DNA of 64,000 nucleotides from Wolfiporia cocos (GCA_029448655.1 JACCLO010000005.1:186001-250000); one strand, 5' to 3'; shown: positions 9,430 through 20,850, numbered from the stretch's first letter. Notes: a model not told the origin generated them from the letters alone. Program-made: numbers and translations.

Positions 9430-12000
9430 CTGGTGCCTACTTGATGATCCCACAAGAATAGAAGCTTGGGAACCAAATCCAAATCAGTGTGAGTCTGTCC
9501 CAATCTGCCTCCATCTGCCTCTTGGAAGTTTCATCTGCATTCCGGACCTGCAGCGCCACCAAATTCATCGATGTGTATTTGTCCGGCACAAGGGGGTGGT
9601 CCAGAGGGCATACTGCTCTACGTAGTGTGAGTAGCATGTGCAACATAATTGATGGGCTTGCTGCTGGCGCTGAGGGATCAAGCCCAGTGAGAATCCAATG
9701 TATTTAAATGTATCCAGATGTGTCAGATACATTTGGATATAACGTGAACCATAGACTACATTAGGATACATCGTAGACACTCATACAATGTATCTCATCT
9801 ACACTAAATGTATCCAAATGTATCTTGGAGAAGTTTTGATACATCAAATATATCTGAGTGTATCCTCAGTGTTGCATAAGAAGGTCCAGAGATATCCTTC
9901 AATGTAGCTCAATATAGCTCAAAACATGTATTCAGATGTAACCTAATGCATACAAAAATATCAACATATACTACCGGTGGTACCTGAATGTGCCCCAGAA
10001 ATATCTCAATCTACCTATATTCATGCTCCCCCCATGCCTGCTCCCTGTCCCTACTCCCTGTCCCAAATCCCCATTGTGGAAAACTGACAGTTTTCCGCAT
10101 GTTCATAGAATTGTCTTGCATTCTGCAGTATATGAATGAGTATTTTTAGGATATTTCGGAGTGATGAATTACATACCATCCTGTTCACTGTAGTGGTTAC
10201 ATCTCACAATAAGAACAGTTGCACACTAAACAAATGTAAGTAGACAAGACAAAACTAAAAACTAACGGCTTAAGTACTTATGCGCACGGGTGGTCATCCA
10301 CTCACGTGTGGTCATTTAGCTCCTCTTGAAGCTAGAGGGGATGGAGTTGCCTCGCCAAGACCCAGAGACCAACTGGATGTGAGAAAAGCACAGGGAGAAG
10401 ACAAAATAGACTGCACTGTGCCGTGAGCCCATTTATGTGTAGCGAAATAAAGTTCAAGGGGCGACAGAATAGTGAATGAACCTAAAACGAAGTCATGAAA
10501 TGACGTGATGATACTGCGAGTTCAGGTAGAAGCGTTACCATAAATGGATTGTGGCTAAGGTGTGACGTGAAGATGAGAAGGAGTTGGTTACAAGCTGCAT
10601 CATCAGCGAAAACGTGCTCAATATACACGAAAAACCTGATGTGGATGGTGCACAATATGCCTTGGCTGCTGTGTGGCTGTAGAAGGTGCTTTTGCCACAA
10701 AAAGAGAGATCCTCTTCTGGAATTGTTCACCTCAGCCACAAAGATAAGTACTAGTCCGATTTCTACAGGTATAATGTATTTGCAATGATTTGATCAAAAG
10801 CAGGGGTATGGATGGACGCATAAACGGTAGTGTGGCGGTACAGAGGGCGGCAACAAAGCGTAGCGCCGTAAGTGTGTTAACCACAACAATATATGCACGA
10901 CTCTAGATGCAACTCCCTTGCTCGTACGAAATTGCGTTACACAATCATACACGTACGCAACGTAACCGCAACCTTACCGTAAGATCTGTCGTTCAATGGC
11001 ATATGTCAATCTACGAAGCAGGTCACATGATCTGTAGATATATTTGGATTACATTGAATAGATTTCGGTACATCGAACTTTTCTGGATAGATTTACATAC
11101 ATCAGGATTCATTGAGATATATTTAAATACCTCGGATTTTCACTGGGGATCAAGCTTGTTAAGCCCCACATTGATTGAAATTTTCTCAAGCATCGTAGGG
11201 AATGTGGATGAAATCATCCGCTGAACCACACCATATGTCTCTGCTCTCTCCAGCAAAGCTGTAGGTATGGGTGCGTCGCTTCCAGCAATCTCTATGTACA
11301 GAGCCTGCAGGTCAATATTTCGGGACAGGTCTACATCTGATACTGTGCAAGAAGCATGCAGTGTCAGTGTGCAAATCAACGATCAAGTAACAAATCTGCG
11401 TACCGGGAAGAAGTTGTATGCTGTGTGGATTCGCGCCCAAGAGCGATCTGAATAGGTGTATCCGAACCCTATGTAAGGCTTTGCCTGCATGATGCAGTAG
11501 CTGATTCAGATCTGAGCAGCTGAGGGCTTTCGAGAGGAACCGTACAGTCTCAGAGCCGCTGGACGTCACTAGCGTAGCATCTGGGTCTAGCATGTGAATT
11601 TCATCTGGCCAATTCAGATCCTGGATCCTCGCCAACTGTTTGAGATTTGGCGAAGGCGCCCATCGTCGCCTGGCCGGAGGCACCCGTCTGTCCAACAACC
11701 GCAAGCTCCAGATGGAGAGCCGCTCCAGGAGATCGAATGCGCAGACAAGACGCGAGAGCACCGTGGTCGAAGGAAGGGTGATGTCACAGAGTGTCAAGGT
11801 CGTGATCGAATGGAAGGAGGAGAGATGCAGGACCACGCTCTGTGGAATCCCACCTGGCGTCCATTCTGCATACCCGATCCAGAGAGATGACCGGCGTGGG
11901 AGGAGTTCGCCTGCGAACATTGCTGCGAACGTGCCGAGATGGGCGAGGATGCGCTGATTCCCTCTCTGCTACGCTGCTTGTCCTTCTCTGCTGCACTGCC
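9430..12000 (-). pseudogene. F-box/LRR-like gene relic split by a hAT element
   Basis: Minus-strand frames at 11312-11960 and 11155-11379 encode leucine-rich text such as SFHSITTLTLCDITLPS and LSRLVCAFDLLERLSIWSL, then DLSRNIDLQALYIEIAG. This resembles the LRR-type ladder of fungal F-box proteins. The reading breaks at 11147, where a hAT-type element is inserted, and possible continuation (MNLVALQVRN, about 9450-9640) lies on its far side. No F-box could be read upstream of 12000, where frames are broken. Known of the family: such proteins act as ubiquitin-ligase adaptors. Here it is probably dead. Confidence 0.4.
9683..11146. mobile_element. Non-autonomous hAT-type element, 1.46 kb
   Basis: The 8-bp duplication GGATCAAG flanks it at 9675-9682 and 11147-11154. 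Its ends are inverted: CCCAGTGAGAATCC...GTATTTAAAT on the left and the complement of CCAGTGAAAATCC...GTATTTAAAT on the right, with one extra C on the left. The left subterminal region (about 9695-9870) carries many ATGTATCC/TGTATC units in both orientations, as expected for transposase-binding clusters. No transposase frame is left. It interrupts the F-box-like relic. Confidence 0.75.
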
Positions 12001-13900
12001 CTTGAAACGACATATACCGCACTGCGTCTTGGCTTCGGGACCGTCTTGATATAACGCGCATACAGGCGTACGTCGTTCATGCTTCCGCAATATGCTCCCA
12101 TATGACGTTGCTTGAGGTCATGACTGGTTGGGTACCATCCTCTACATACTTCCTCCGCGATACCCAACGCCTCTGGCTCATCTGCAAGGTATCCTGTCCC
12201 ATATCCCGATTGGTATCTGGGATGCCGCCGTCTCCGAGTAGAACTGAGGTAGTAAGGCATCCCGTATCGAGATTAGTGGTTCAAGCGCTTCTGTATACAC
12301 ATTCCACTGCAGCGGACGCCCCTCATCAATCTCTCGCAATATTAGTGCCTCAATGTCAAACGCTGAGTCCCCAATTATACATGACTGAGGAGCAGCTTAA
12401 GTCTCGATTCAATGTCACAACCGCGCTACAGACGCACCGCTGCGGGCTGCCCTTTGATCTCGTCGGTCATCTCGTATTTGAATAGCCTTTTGCTGGGGGA
12501 CACTGATCGGGGGAGCAGGGTTCAAGTAGCGAAAGGCGAGGGACGAAGGCAAGTACTCTATCTCCATGTTCACAGTATTTGGGTGCCTATAAGGCGCTTC
12601 TGACGCGCACCCCATAGATATACAGCGCAGCCCCTGCACAGGCTCCATGGTAGACACGCACATCTTCCATCTTGATTTGCCCTGAACAGCAACCGCACGC
12701 CCCCCTATATCGAAGTCCATGGTAACACTCTCCTTGTTCTTCAGCATAGCATGCCTGAACCTGTTGCACTACCAATACGCATCGGCCTGGAAGCAGTGCA
12801 GGATTAGCTGCTTACCAACTACGTGACAGAGAGCGTCAGATCTTTCGAGGTTATGATAAGGGGATCGCGAACCTACTGATCCATGAACTCCACAAGGTAC
12901 AATAATAGGTCAAGTGACCACTGATCGCAATACGCGTTCTGTAGCAAGACCCACCCCGACACAAGTCACAGAATCGCGGAATAATAAGCAAGACGATTGT
13001 CTGCTCCACGGGCTCCCAGTAATGATTAATATGAGCATGACAGGGTGCGAGAAATAGAATATGTGGTTTTGTATCACTTGCCCCGTCCGCCATTCCCACT
13101 TAAACGTGTCCTGCCAGCGGTAGTGAAAGTCAGCTTGAAGGCCGTCTACGATCCTTTTCGCATTTTTTAAAGACTGATGACATCATTGTCGCTGCGCCAA
13201 CACAGGCGGGTCGTCGCAATGATCCAGGTCGATGTCCATGAAAAATCCACTGCTGATCGCATTTCTACTTCGACCGGAGGCGATCGAGCAAAACAACACC
13301 GCACGCGATACATCCGAGATTCCTACGGGCGAGACTGGCACATCCCTCCTGGACCGCCGAACAGACTTTGGTATTGTCAGGCTCTACAACAACATGATCC
13401 ACAAAGCTTATGCAAAAACTCGTGGAAGTTATCAGCGCAGACTTCGACCCGCAAGTTCAGATCTTCTGGTATGCAGCTGTGATATTTCTGACGTCAAGCG
13501 GATGGTCAACATGAAAGTATGAAGAAACTGGGTTCAAATTCTTCCCAGAATCTTGCAGAATTGCCTTCGAAGTTGTGGCACACAACACCACAGATGTATC
13601 CATGGACAGGTGGGGAGCTGTCGCGAAGATGCGCACAACATGTGGTAATTGCATCATTGCATTTTTTTTCGTGCCGGCGCAGCGCCATGATGGGTTAGCG
13701 TTCCGAAAACTTCAGCCGCGCACACACCTCACCTCCGTACAGCAAGATGTCGCGGACATCAACGTCACCTCCTCACAAGCGTGGACCACAATGATGATGC
13801 TATCGAAACTAGCAGTTGGCGCCGCAACTCGCGAACCCGCGCTGAACCATCCACGCTGCACTGCTGGCGCGCCACGAGCGCTTTTGAGCCGAAACCTGTA
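12001..13900. other. No supportable gene
   Basis: Short frames occur on both strands (for example 12102-12485 plus, 13177-13522 plus, 12851-13099 minus). None has recognisable motifs, and neighbouring frames cannot be joined with convincing splice sites. Upstream exons of the F-box-like relic may be hidden in 12000-12750 minus. From about 13900 the sequence is the upstream region of the peptide-precursor gene. Confidence 0.3.
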
Positions 13901-14312
13901 ACACACCGACGCAATATATCACTCCGTGCTGATTGCTGCGCTGCTTCAGTCGGGCCGTAATGGCGTAGCTCGACAGGCGGGCGCGCTATGGGTGACATAG
14001 CTCTGAAACCAAGATGATACTGCATCAAAGGTCGATCAGCTCGGCTTTGATCGCGTGTAGCGGTGTGGCTGTGCTGCTAGCTGGTGATGATGCTATAAAA
14101 GCGGGCGGCGCACTCAACAATTCTCCAGCCCTCAGCTCCTGGTCAATTTCTAAAGCTCGGTACTGGCTAGTGAGTCCCTCATTGAATTGTATGTAACGAT
14201 TGTTACTGACAGCTGCACCCCAGCCTTGCTTACTTTCTTCGCATTCGTTCTACTTACGACCGTTTAATCGTCCACTAACGTCTACGCCCACTTACGACCC
14301 CTCGCTATCACC
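13900..14312 (+). promoter_or_regulatory. Promoter of the peptide-precursor gene
   Basis: A TATAAAA box lies at 14094-14100, about 210 bp before the start codon. The box CCCTCAGCTCCTGGT (about 14125) and GGTACTGGCTAGTGAGTCC follow, and a pyrimidine-rich leader precedes ATG. The same order of elements survives upstream of decayed copy II (TATAAA 5767, box about 5797), and the leader box alone survives in copy I (about 2585). This shared block is good evidence that these are promoter elements of one gene family. Confidence 0.5.
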
Positions 14313-15298
14313 ATGCGCGCATCAACCACCTTCCTCGCTGTTGCCGCCGCCGCCGCGGCACTCGTGCCCGTGCACGCGTCGGTCCCTGAGCAGTGCGTCC
14401 TCTCCACGATAGCATCGCGCCGCGCTGACACGCTACCAGGACCCGCCCGTGGTCGAGCCGTTACGGCGGGATCGGGCCGGTCGAGCCTCCGCGCCCCTTC
14501 CACATCGGCACGACCGAGATTCACGACGGCGACGGCTTTGCCATCCACCCGGCGCGCGAGCTTGCCGGGCTGTCGCTGTTTCAGGAATACCTGAAGGAGC
14601 ACCCCGGCGCTTTCTCCCAGGGCAAGCGCGAGCTCGCGCACATCCACCCCATCATCGGGACGACCGTCCTCGACGCACGCGAGACTGCGCTTCCGTCTGC
14701 GATCCCGTCCTTGTTGACGTGGGCGTCCTCGCTCAGCAACGACCCGTTATGCAAGTCGCACCCCAGTCTGTGCATCGTCGGCAAGCGCGCGGTCCCCGAG
14801 TCGGACATCTTTGGCAAGTTCCACCCCATCATCGGCACGACCGTCCTGAACGCGCGCGAGCCCGAGCCCGCGGTGCCCGCGCAGCTCGAGAACTGGCTCA
14901 AGACGCACCCGCTCCTCAACGGCAAGCGGGCGCCCGAGCCGGCGTTCAACCTCGAGCAATACTTGAAGGAGCACCCCTTCCCCAAGTACGCGATGGACAA
15001 GCGCGAGCCGTTCAGCATCCCGCAGTGGCTCAAGCACGGCCCCGTCGCGATGGACAAGCGCGAGCCGTTCAACATAGAGTGGCTCGAGCATTTCTTGAAG
15101 GACAAAAACATCCCGCAGTGGCTCGAGCACGGCCCCGTCGCGATGGACAAGCGCGAGCCGACCCTCCGTCTCTCGCCGGAGTTGTTGGAGCAGCTGCACC
15201 GGACGGGGCTGGTGGACCGCCGCGAGGCGACGTCGGACATCTACGGCAAGTTCCACCCCATCATCGGCACGACCGTCCTCCCCGGCGAGAAGTTCTAG
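14313..15298 (+). CDS. Secreted, kexin-processed repetitive peptide precursor
   Basis: Exons 14313-14392 and 14440-15298 are joined over a 47-bp intron (GTGCGT...branch CTGAC...CCAG), giving 312 aa. Residues 1-22 form a signal peptide (Ala-rich core, VHA cut site). The rest is divided by dibasic sites at K89R90, K142R143, K189R190, K214R215, K233R234, K264R265 and R287R288. Most are followed by EP, AP, AVP or EA, resembling the dipeptide spacers trimmed after Kex2 cleavage in yeast alpha-factor. HPIIGTTVL occurs at 96-104, 155-163 and 299-307, the last two inside SDI(F/Y)GKFHPIIG. A second module, PQWLxHGPVAMDKREP, occurs twice (from about residues 219 and 250). There are no Cys pairs typical of effectors and no CaaX end. 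Architecture matches fungal KEP proteins (kexin-processed repetitive proteins). The function of the released peptides is unknown. GC-rich, well-formed frame; it appears intact, unlike its two upstream paralogues. Confidence 0.8.
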
Positions 15299-15837
15299 GG
15301 GCGTTCATGCGCTGCGAAGCGATCAGTTTGTAGTGCGCGTAGTTTAAGCTTGTTGACGAATGCGATGAACATTTGAGGGCTCACTCGCGAGGCTGTACAT
15401 CGGAGCCGCGTCTTCATGGCTGCGAGCTGTGGCAGAGTGCACAAACGCACTGATGAGACATAGACAACGACCATGAGCGTGTGGCGAGAGGACTCCTTGA
15501 GTGTCGGGGACGCCTGAACGGAGCCGAAGTAGCAGCCGCTGCTGTGACACGTACGCGTAAGTATGGGCACGACTGACATATCCCACTTGAGCTTAGACGG
15601 TGAGTAGCTATCCCCGTACGGAGGAAGGTGCGCGCACGAGGAACGCACCACAAGCCACTCGCTCACCGCATCTGCCACACCCGGCGGGCACTCCGTCCAT
15701 CCATCTATATATCATTATACGAGGGTAACATACCAACAGCACTATCTACCGCCTATCTCACACCCTCTGCTCTATACGCTTCCCAAACCGCCCCAGCGCC
15801 CGCCCACACAAGCACGCCACAGCACTCACCACCGCGC
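15299..15837. other. Intergenic, no gene seen
   Basis: The first ~90 bp after the precursor stop resemble the 3' flanks of the decayed paralogues (GAATGCGATGAAC-type block). The remainder lies between two convergent genes and contains only short frames that I cannot support. Confidence 0.4.
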
Positions 15838-17724
15838 TCACCGGAGCATGCGCAGGCTCTGGAGCACCTCCTCGTAGTCGTCCTCGACCCAGCGCTGGCC
15901 CTTCTTCTCGCGCACCCACCGCCGGCTGTACCGCTTCACGGTCCGCTTCCGCGGCGGCGCGTCCGCGCGCTGGCCCTGCGGCTGCTGCTGCTTCTGCGCC
16001 GTTGGCTGCTGTCTCTGCGCCTGCGCCAGTGGCTGTTGCGCCTGCGCCAATGGCTGTTGCGCCTGCGCCGGGAGCTGCTGTCTCGGCGCCGGTGGCTGCT
16101 GTCTCGGCGCCGGTGGCTGCTGTCTCGGCGCCGGTGGCTGCTGGTAGTGCGCCAACGGCTGCTGTGGCGGAGCCTGCGGGTGCGGGTGCGGGTGCGGGTG
16201 CGTCGCGGCGCGCTGCGGCGCAGGCGGGCGGGGCACAGGGAGGGACGCGGCGCGGGCGGGCGGGGGGTTCGTCAGGAAGTCGAACGCGGGGTGCGGGTGC
16301 GAGAGCACCTGGTGCTGGTACGGCTGGCCGCGGGGCTTCCCGCTGCTTTGTTGTTGCTGCTGCTGTTGTCGTTGCTGGTGCTGCTGCGGTGGCGCCCGCG
16401 CCGGGGCTTGCGCTGGGGGTGCGTACGGCGGGGGCGGCGGGAGGTTCAACGACGGGCGCGGGCGCGGGGTCCGCTCTCGCTCTGGCGTAGCAGGGGGTTC
16501 GAGTTCGAGTTTTGTTCCAGGCGTGGGCGTTGACGCAGCCCTGTCGAAGGGCAGCCCGAGGTCGAGCCCGAGCCCGAGGCTGAGGTCGAGGTCGACGCGG
16601 ATGTCGAGGTCGATGCGGAGCGAGCGCCCGAGCTCCGCCGCGAACGCCTTCACCTCGTCCTCCGCGTCCGCGTCCGCGCCGGCCCCAGCAAGTATCTTCT
16701 CATGGACGTCGCCCGCGCCCGCGACGCTGTACACGCTCTCCTCGCCGTCGCTCACCTCCTCCTCGCACTCGAGCAGGACACACTCGCCCTCGTCCTCGCC
16801 CTCGTCCGCCTCGACGAACCCGAGCATGCGCATGTGCCTTTCCAGCGCGTCCTCGCGCGCCCTCCGCTCCTTTTCCCTCTCCTCCCTGCTCCTTCCCGTG
16901 CCCCCGCGCTCCGCCGCACCCGCCGAGTCTCCCGACCCCGCCGCCGCCGCCGCCGCCGCCGATGCAGACGCGGAGGGGAAGGAGAGCGTGAGCGCGAGCG
17001 GGGCGCCGTGCGCACGCGGGGCGGCGAGCGCGCGCTCGAGCCCGTCGAACGCAGCCTGCGCGTGCTCCGCCGAGAACGCGCTCGTCGGGAAGGAGACCGT
17101 GAGCGGGGACGGGAGCGAGAGCGCGAGCGGGGCGAGGGGGAGCGCTTTTGCGTGTGCGTATGGCCGGCTTTCGTGATGATCGCGCGACGCGGCGCGGGAC
17201 AGGTCGAGCGGCGGCGGGGCGATGCGCGGCGGGGCGGGTGCGTGCGCTGCAGGCCGGGGCACGGGCGTGTGCGGGGGCGGGCGTGCCTGCGCGGGCGAGT
17301 CGCACGAGTAGACGGACGCGGAGGACGCGTACGACGACGTGCTCGCGCGCGGCGGCGGGTCGTCCTCCGGCACGGGCGCGGGCTGCGGGCGCCGCGGCGG
17401 GAGGATGGGCGCGGGCCGCGGCCGCGACGACGCGGTGCTGCGGAAGGAGCACGCGCTGGGGGCGCGGGGCGGGGGCGCGGAGTCGAGGAGGCGGGTGCTG
17501 GTGCTCGCGAGGGACGCGGCGCTGGGGACGCGGCGGACGGGTGGGGCGCTGGCGAAGGAGCACACGCTCGGGGCGCGGTCGAAGGAGGTGCGGGACGAGC
17601 GCGGGGACGGGGCGTCGTGGTCGCCCCAGGAGATGGCGGAGAAGACCTCGGAGATGAAGGAGGCGGTGTCCGAGTCGACGGAGGAGCGGGCGCGGGTCTC
17701 GAGGAGGAGGGCGGGGTGGGCCAT
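15838..17724 (-). CDS. Low-complexity Pro/Gln/Ala-rich protein, conserved C-terminus
   Basis: A single uninterrupted 628-codon frame. The N-terminal ~130 residues are Ser/Ala/Pro-rich with SFxSEVFSAISWGD. The middle has acidic stretches (about 300-350), DLDLSLGLGLDLGL repeats (about 385-395), a poly-Gln run (about 450) and imperfect QQPPAPR and QQPLAQA repeats (about 545-590). The last ~35 residues are basic/aromatic (KRYSRRWVREKKGQ...WVEDDYEEVLQSLR) and look like the only folded, conserved block. No membrane segment or signal peptide. Largely disordered; a role as a scaffold or regulator is a guess. The opposite-strand and other-frame long readings in this GC-rich region are shadows. Start chosen at the first Met of the long frame. 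Confidence 0.65.
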   Translation of the reverse strand: MAHPALLLETRARSSVDSDTASFISEVFSAISWGDHDAPSPRSSRTSFDRAPSVCSFASAPPVRRVPSAASLASTSTRLLDSAPPPRAPSACSFRSTASSRPRPAPILPPRRPQPAPVPEDDPPPRASTSSYASSASVYSCDSPAQARPPPHTPVPRPAAHAPAPPRIAPPPLDLSRAASRDHHESRPYAHAKALPLAPLALSLPSPLTVSFPTSAFSAEHAQAAFDGLERALAAPRAHGAPLALTLSFPSASASAAAAAAAGSGDSAGAAERGGTGRSREEREKERRAREDALERHMRMLGFVEADEGEDEGECVLLECEEEVSDGEESVYSVAGAGDVHEKILAGAGADADAEDEVKAFAAELGRSLRIDLDIRVDLDLSLGLGLDLGLPFDRAASTPTPGTKLELEPPATPERERTPRPRPSLNLPPPPPYAPPAQAPARAPPQQHQQRQQQQQQQSSGKPRGQPYQHQVLSHPHPAFDFLTNPPPARAASLPVPRPPAPQRAATHPHPHPHPQAPPQQPLAHYQQPPAPRQQPPAPRQQPPAPRQQLPAQAQQPLAQAQQPLAQAQRQQPTAQKQQQPQGQRADAPPRKRTVKRYSRRWVREKKGQRWVEDDYEEVLQSLRMLR

Positions 17725-19285
17725 GGTGGGAGCAGACAGCGGGCAGGCGGGTTATGTGGTCGCTAGCCGGTCGTCGTGCGCGCCTCCGTCGTCGCCTGCG
17801 TGTCCCGATCGGTCGTCACCCGGTGGCTGATGGCCATCCACCGTCTCCATCACCTCCTCGTCGTCGTCCCGTGCGGCCGCGGCCACGGTGGCGGCATTTC
17901 CTTATTTGCACCAGATCGGAGAGCCAATCTCGCCATGCGCGTATGTCGCCGCCTTGGGCGCAACCAGCAAGTGATGTCTCCGTCCTTTCGGCGGCCATCG
18001 CAGCTGTCGTCGCGATCGTCCACCCGCTGGCATTACCTGATTGGATCATCCGGTGCGCCACAAACCCTTGTGGCTGCATCGAACATGAACCAGAACGCGG
18101 TCCACAGGCACATTCGTATAAAGCCCGCACACGCAGCTGAAACACCACTAACGGCCCGTCTTGATGATCAACACTAGTCGGAGCGAGGACACCGAGGCAT
18201 ATTCACTCCGCATTCCGCAAGCTTGACGGCACGCTAGACCCTCGAGGCACACCAATTGCACGCCCACAGCGCGACTCATCGCTAGTCCCTATGTGCACAT
18301 CACCCCTCCTCGGAGCTGCCAGTCCCCGTGGAAACTTGGATCTACCTCACAAATTAAATGGACGCTTTGTACTCTCGCGTACGCAGGCAGCGATCCCCAT
18401 CTCAAGCTCCAGCCAAGACGACGCAGCCCGGCCTCATATTGCACCAAGAAACATCAGTTTCATGCACAGCAGTCCACCGGCGTTCGCTACCTGCTCGCCA
18501 GATTTGTAATCAGCAGAGGCACGTCGTCCCTGGCCTCAGAGGGTCAGTGCACATTCCTAAAGACTCCAGCAGCTCAGGGGGGTCTGGGGGACCCGACGTG
18601 ATGGCAGGCATCCCACTCCTTGAGCGACTTCCCCGGTGCTCGTAGACAGATCGGCACTGCACAACAGGACACTGGCTGTTGAACGCGAACGTCGACATAT
18701 CATCAGACGTAGGACGTTGTATCCGATGATCAGAAGCTCAGCACTCAGAGAAAGCTCCACGGTCGACGTCCCGTGCTTATACCGAGAAGCCGCCGCATCG
18801 CGTACGCATTTAGAGAGCATCACAAGTCCTTGGTATCGAGATGTTGAATCACGGCGGGAGAGGGGAGCCAGAGCGCATTTACGCCAGACGCTCGTGTCGG
18901 CGATCACGACGCGAGCGGAGCGCCTAGCATGAGGCGAAGATGATGACTTCGTGCTTGACAATGGTTGCCGGCGCGTGCCAGGCCGCGACCGCGTTATATC
19001 GGCCAGTCTCGTGTGTCAGCCACAGTCAGCTCCGTTAATCACGTCTTGATCATCGGGGAACTCAGTTATAGTTGACAAAACGGTACCTTCCAGACCAGGG
19101 GCAGCATGACGTCGACGCTTAAGAGATCGTTTCGGGGGATATTAGCCGGCGGGACTTTTGCTCGCTAGCATTTCTGTCCTGACAGCTTGTGTACATGTCA
19201 ACTTCACCAACGATGGTGATCGACTTCCAGGTCCACCTCTGCACAGCGCATGAATGCGCATGTCAATGTTCGTATAGCTTACCGT
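17725..19285. other. Intergenic, no gene seen
   Basis: Only short, overlapping frames on both strands (for example 18291-18645 plus, 18557-18961 minus). None can be joined or recognised, and no repeats were noticed. It holds the upstream region of the minus-strand gene at 17724. Confidence 0.4.
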
Positions 19286-20850
19286 TCACTGAGGCGCCTG
19301 ATAACCCGCAGGCATGCGCGCACCGGGCGGCGGCGCGTTCTTCGCGCGGAACTCGTCTGCCATGTCTTTCATGCAGACCCAATGCACGCCCTCGTGCGTG
19401 TCGACCCACTCGATGAACCGCTCCTGCCACAGTCCGGGTCAGCCCTACGCATGCGCTAGAGAAGCTCTGGCACGCAATTACCAGCATCAATAAGACATGC
19501 GGTCGCCTAACGAGCCCGTCAAGATCCAAGGCAACGAAGACAGGCCACAGGCGTACCCGCTGACATCCGGATGGATTGTGATCGGGAATATGAAGTTCTC
19601 TTCCTCCCTGTACAGGTACGTGAACGTATCTTTCCAGAGCTGCTCGACATCTCGGGCGTTCACCTACGCGCAGACGCGATCAGCATCATGCTCTCCTTAA
19701 GGAGTCAAGCTATGTGCGGACCCAGCCATGCGAGTTCGGGGAAGACTTGATAAACCTGGCAGCCGAGCCGCTTAGCAGATCCGTCCGGTATGCGCCTTTG
19801 ACTCACATCATCGGTGGCAAGTCGTCCAAGTACCTGAAATAGAGTCAGTTTGTGCTCCAGGCTTATGACGTCGTATCATTACCAGTTTCCTGGTAGCTCA
19901 ACGAGACCGGTCACCTTCCCTCTCTGTAGAGGCTTCATCCAAGTTGAGGCTTTTGCGCTGTAGTCGATTTTCGTCCAGGTGTCTTCGTCGCGCAAGTAGA
20001 ATGCCTGCGAGCTTGAGAGTCCTTGTCGGAACGATCCCACGTGCTGTCAGGATGAACTCACTCGTGGCTCATGTTCGAGTGATCTGTTCATGACATGGTA
20101 ATCAGTCGCCGTCGTTGATATGTCCCACGCCAGCTTACCATACTCGATCCCCTTGTCCAGAAGCAAGTCTGTGCCTTCTTTGCTTGTCTCCCACCAGGGC
20201 GCAACGCTGCCCTTTGGTGATACTCCGTTGTTGAAATCAGTTAACAACTTGAACGTGTGCTCCAGAATGTCCTTCTGCTGCTCGAGAGACATGGAGATCG
20301 GATTCTTTGCAGTGGCGTCAGTGTACGGCACAGTGTTGATGATAAAGAAAGCTCGCCTCGTGAGAGTATCCATGTAATCCTCTTGGAGCATATCAGCAAG
20401 TGATATGATCTTGACAGGCAAAATTAAAAATACATCTCGTGCCCAGCATCTCTCACGGCAGCCATCTGCTCCGGGAACGTCTCGAGGCTGTGTCCTGTTA
20501 TTCCAGTCAGGGTGGCAAGTGGGACAATCCTCCGTGTGCATCGGTGGCTGACCGGGGATAAACCACGTCGTCTTCATATCGTACTTCTTGAACAACTTCA
20601 GGAGGCGGGGCACGCCAACCTCCCCCGCGTACATGCCCTACAACCACCAATGCCCGCGTCGCAGCATATTCAGCGAGGTTCAGCACCGCACGTACTCTAG
20701 AGATGTCCAGAGGCGAGTCCTCGCCACCGTACGACCCGAGCCTGCCGGCGAGATAAGAGCGTCCGCGATAGTGGCACGGTCCAGGCGCGCGTACCATCCC
20801 GCCACCGCGTCAACGTCGACGCCAAATCCGATGAGCACTCTGCGAGGCAT
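19286..20850 (-). CDS. Polysaccharide deacetylase (NodB/CE4-like) family protein
   Basis: Thirteen exons on the minus strand join into a clean 306-aa product: 20795-20850, 20696-20741, 20553-20637, 20434-20494, 20357-20381, 20139-20304, 20062-20083, 19883-20011, 19807-19833, 19722-19755, 19557-19663, 19482-19506, 19286-19423. Introns are 49-58 bp. Text includes [18 protein letters not shown] near the N-terminus, then [51 protein letters not shown] and [15 protein letters not shown]. This is the pattern of the fungal CE4-like group related to PgdA/PuuE enzymes: metal-dependent hydrolysis of C-N bonds in acetylated sugars or amides. The D in FGVDVDA and the HGYSHE histidines are the expected metal ligands. 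No signal peptide, so cytoplasmic action is likely. The intron at 20305-20356 begins GC instead of GT. Substrate cannot be told. Confidence 0.85.

Noticed and set aside
14449..15333. A 294-aa plus frame and 219/169-aa minus frames across the precursor gene
   Set aside because: They lack a signal peptide and a conserved motif; the spliced frame with the intron at 14393-14439 explains the region and is echoed in the paralogues.
16002..17830. Several long plus-strand frames over the 628-aa gene
   Set aside because: GC-rich shadows of the minus-strand low-complexity gene; composition is Arg/Gly/Ala noise with no domain.
20047..20634. 195-aa minus frame as a stand-alone gene
   Set aside because: It reads through introns of the 13-exon deacetylase; removing them restores the family sequence.
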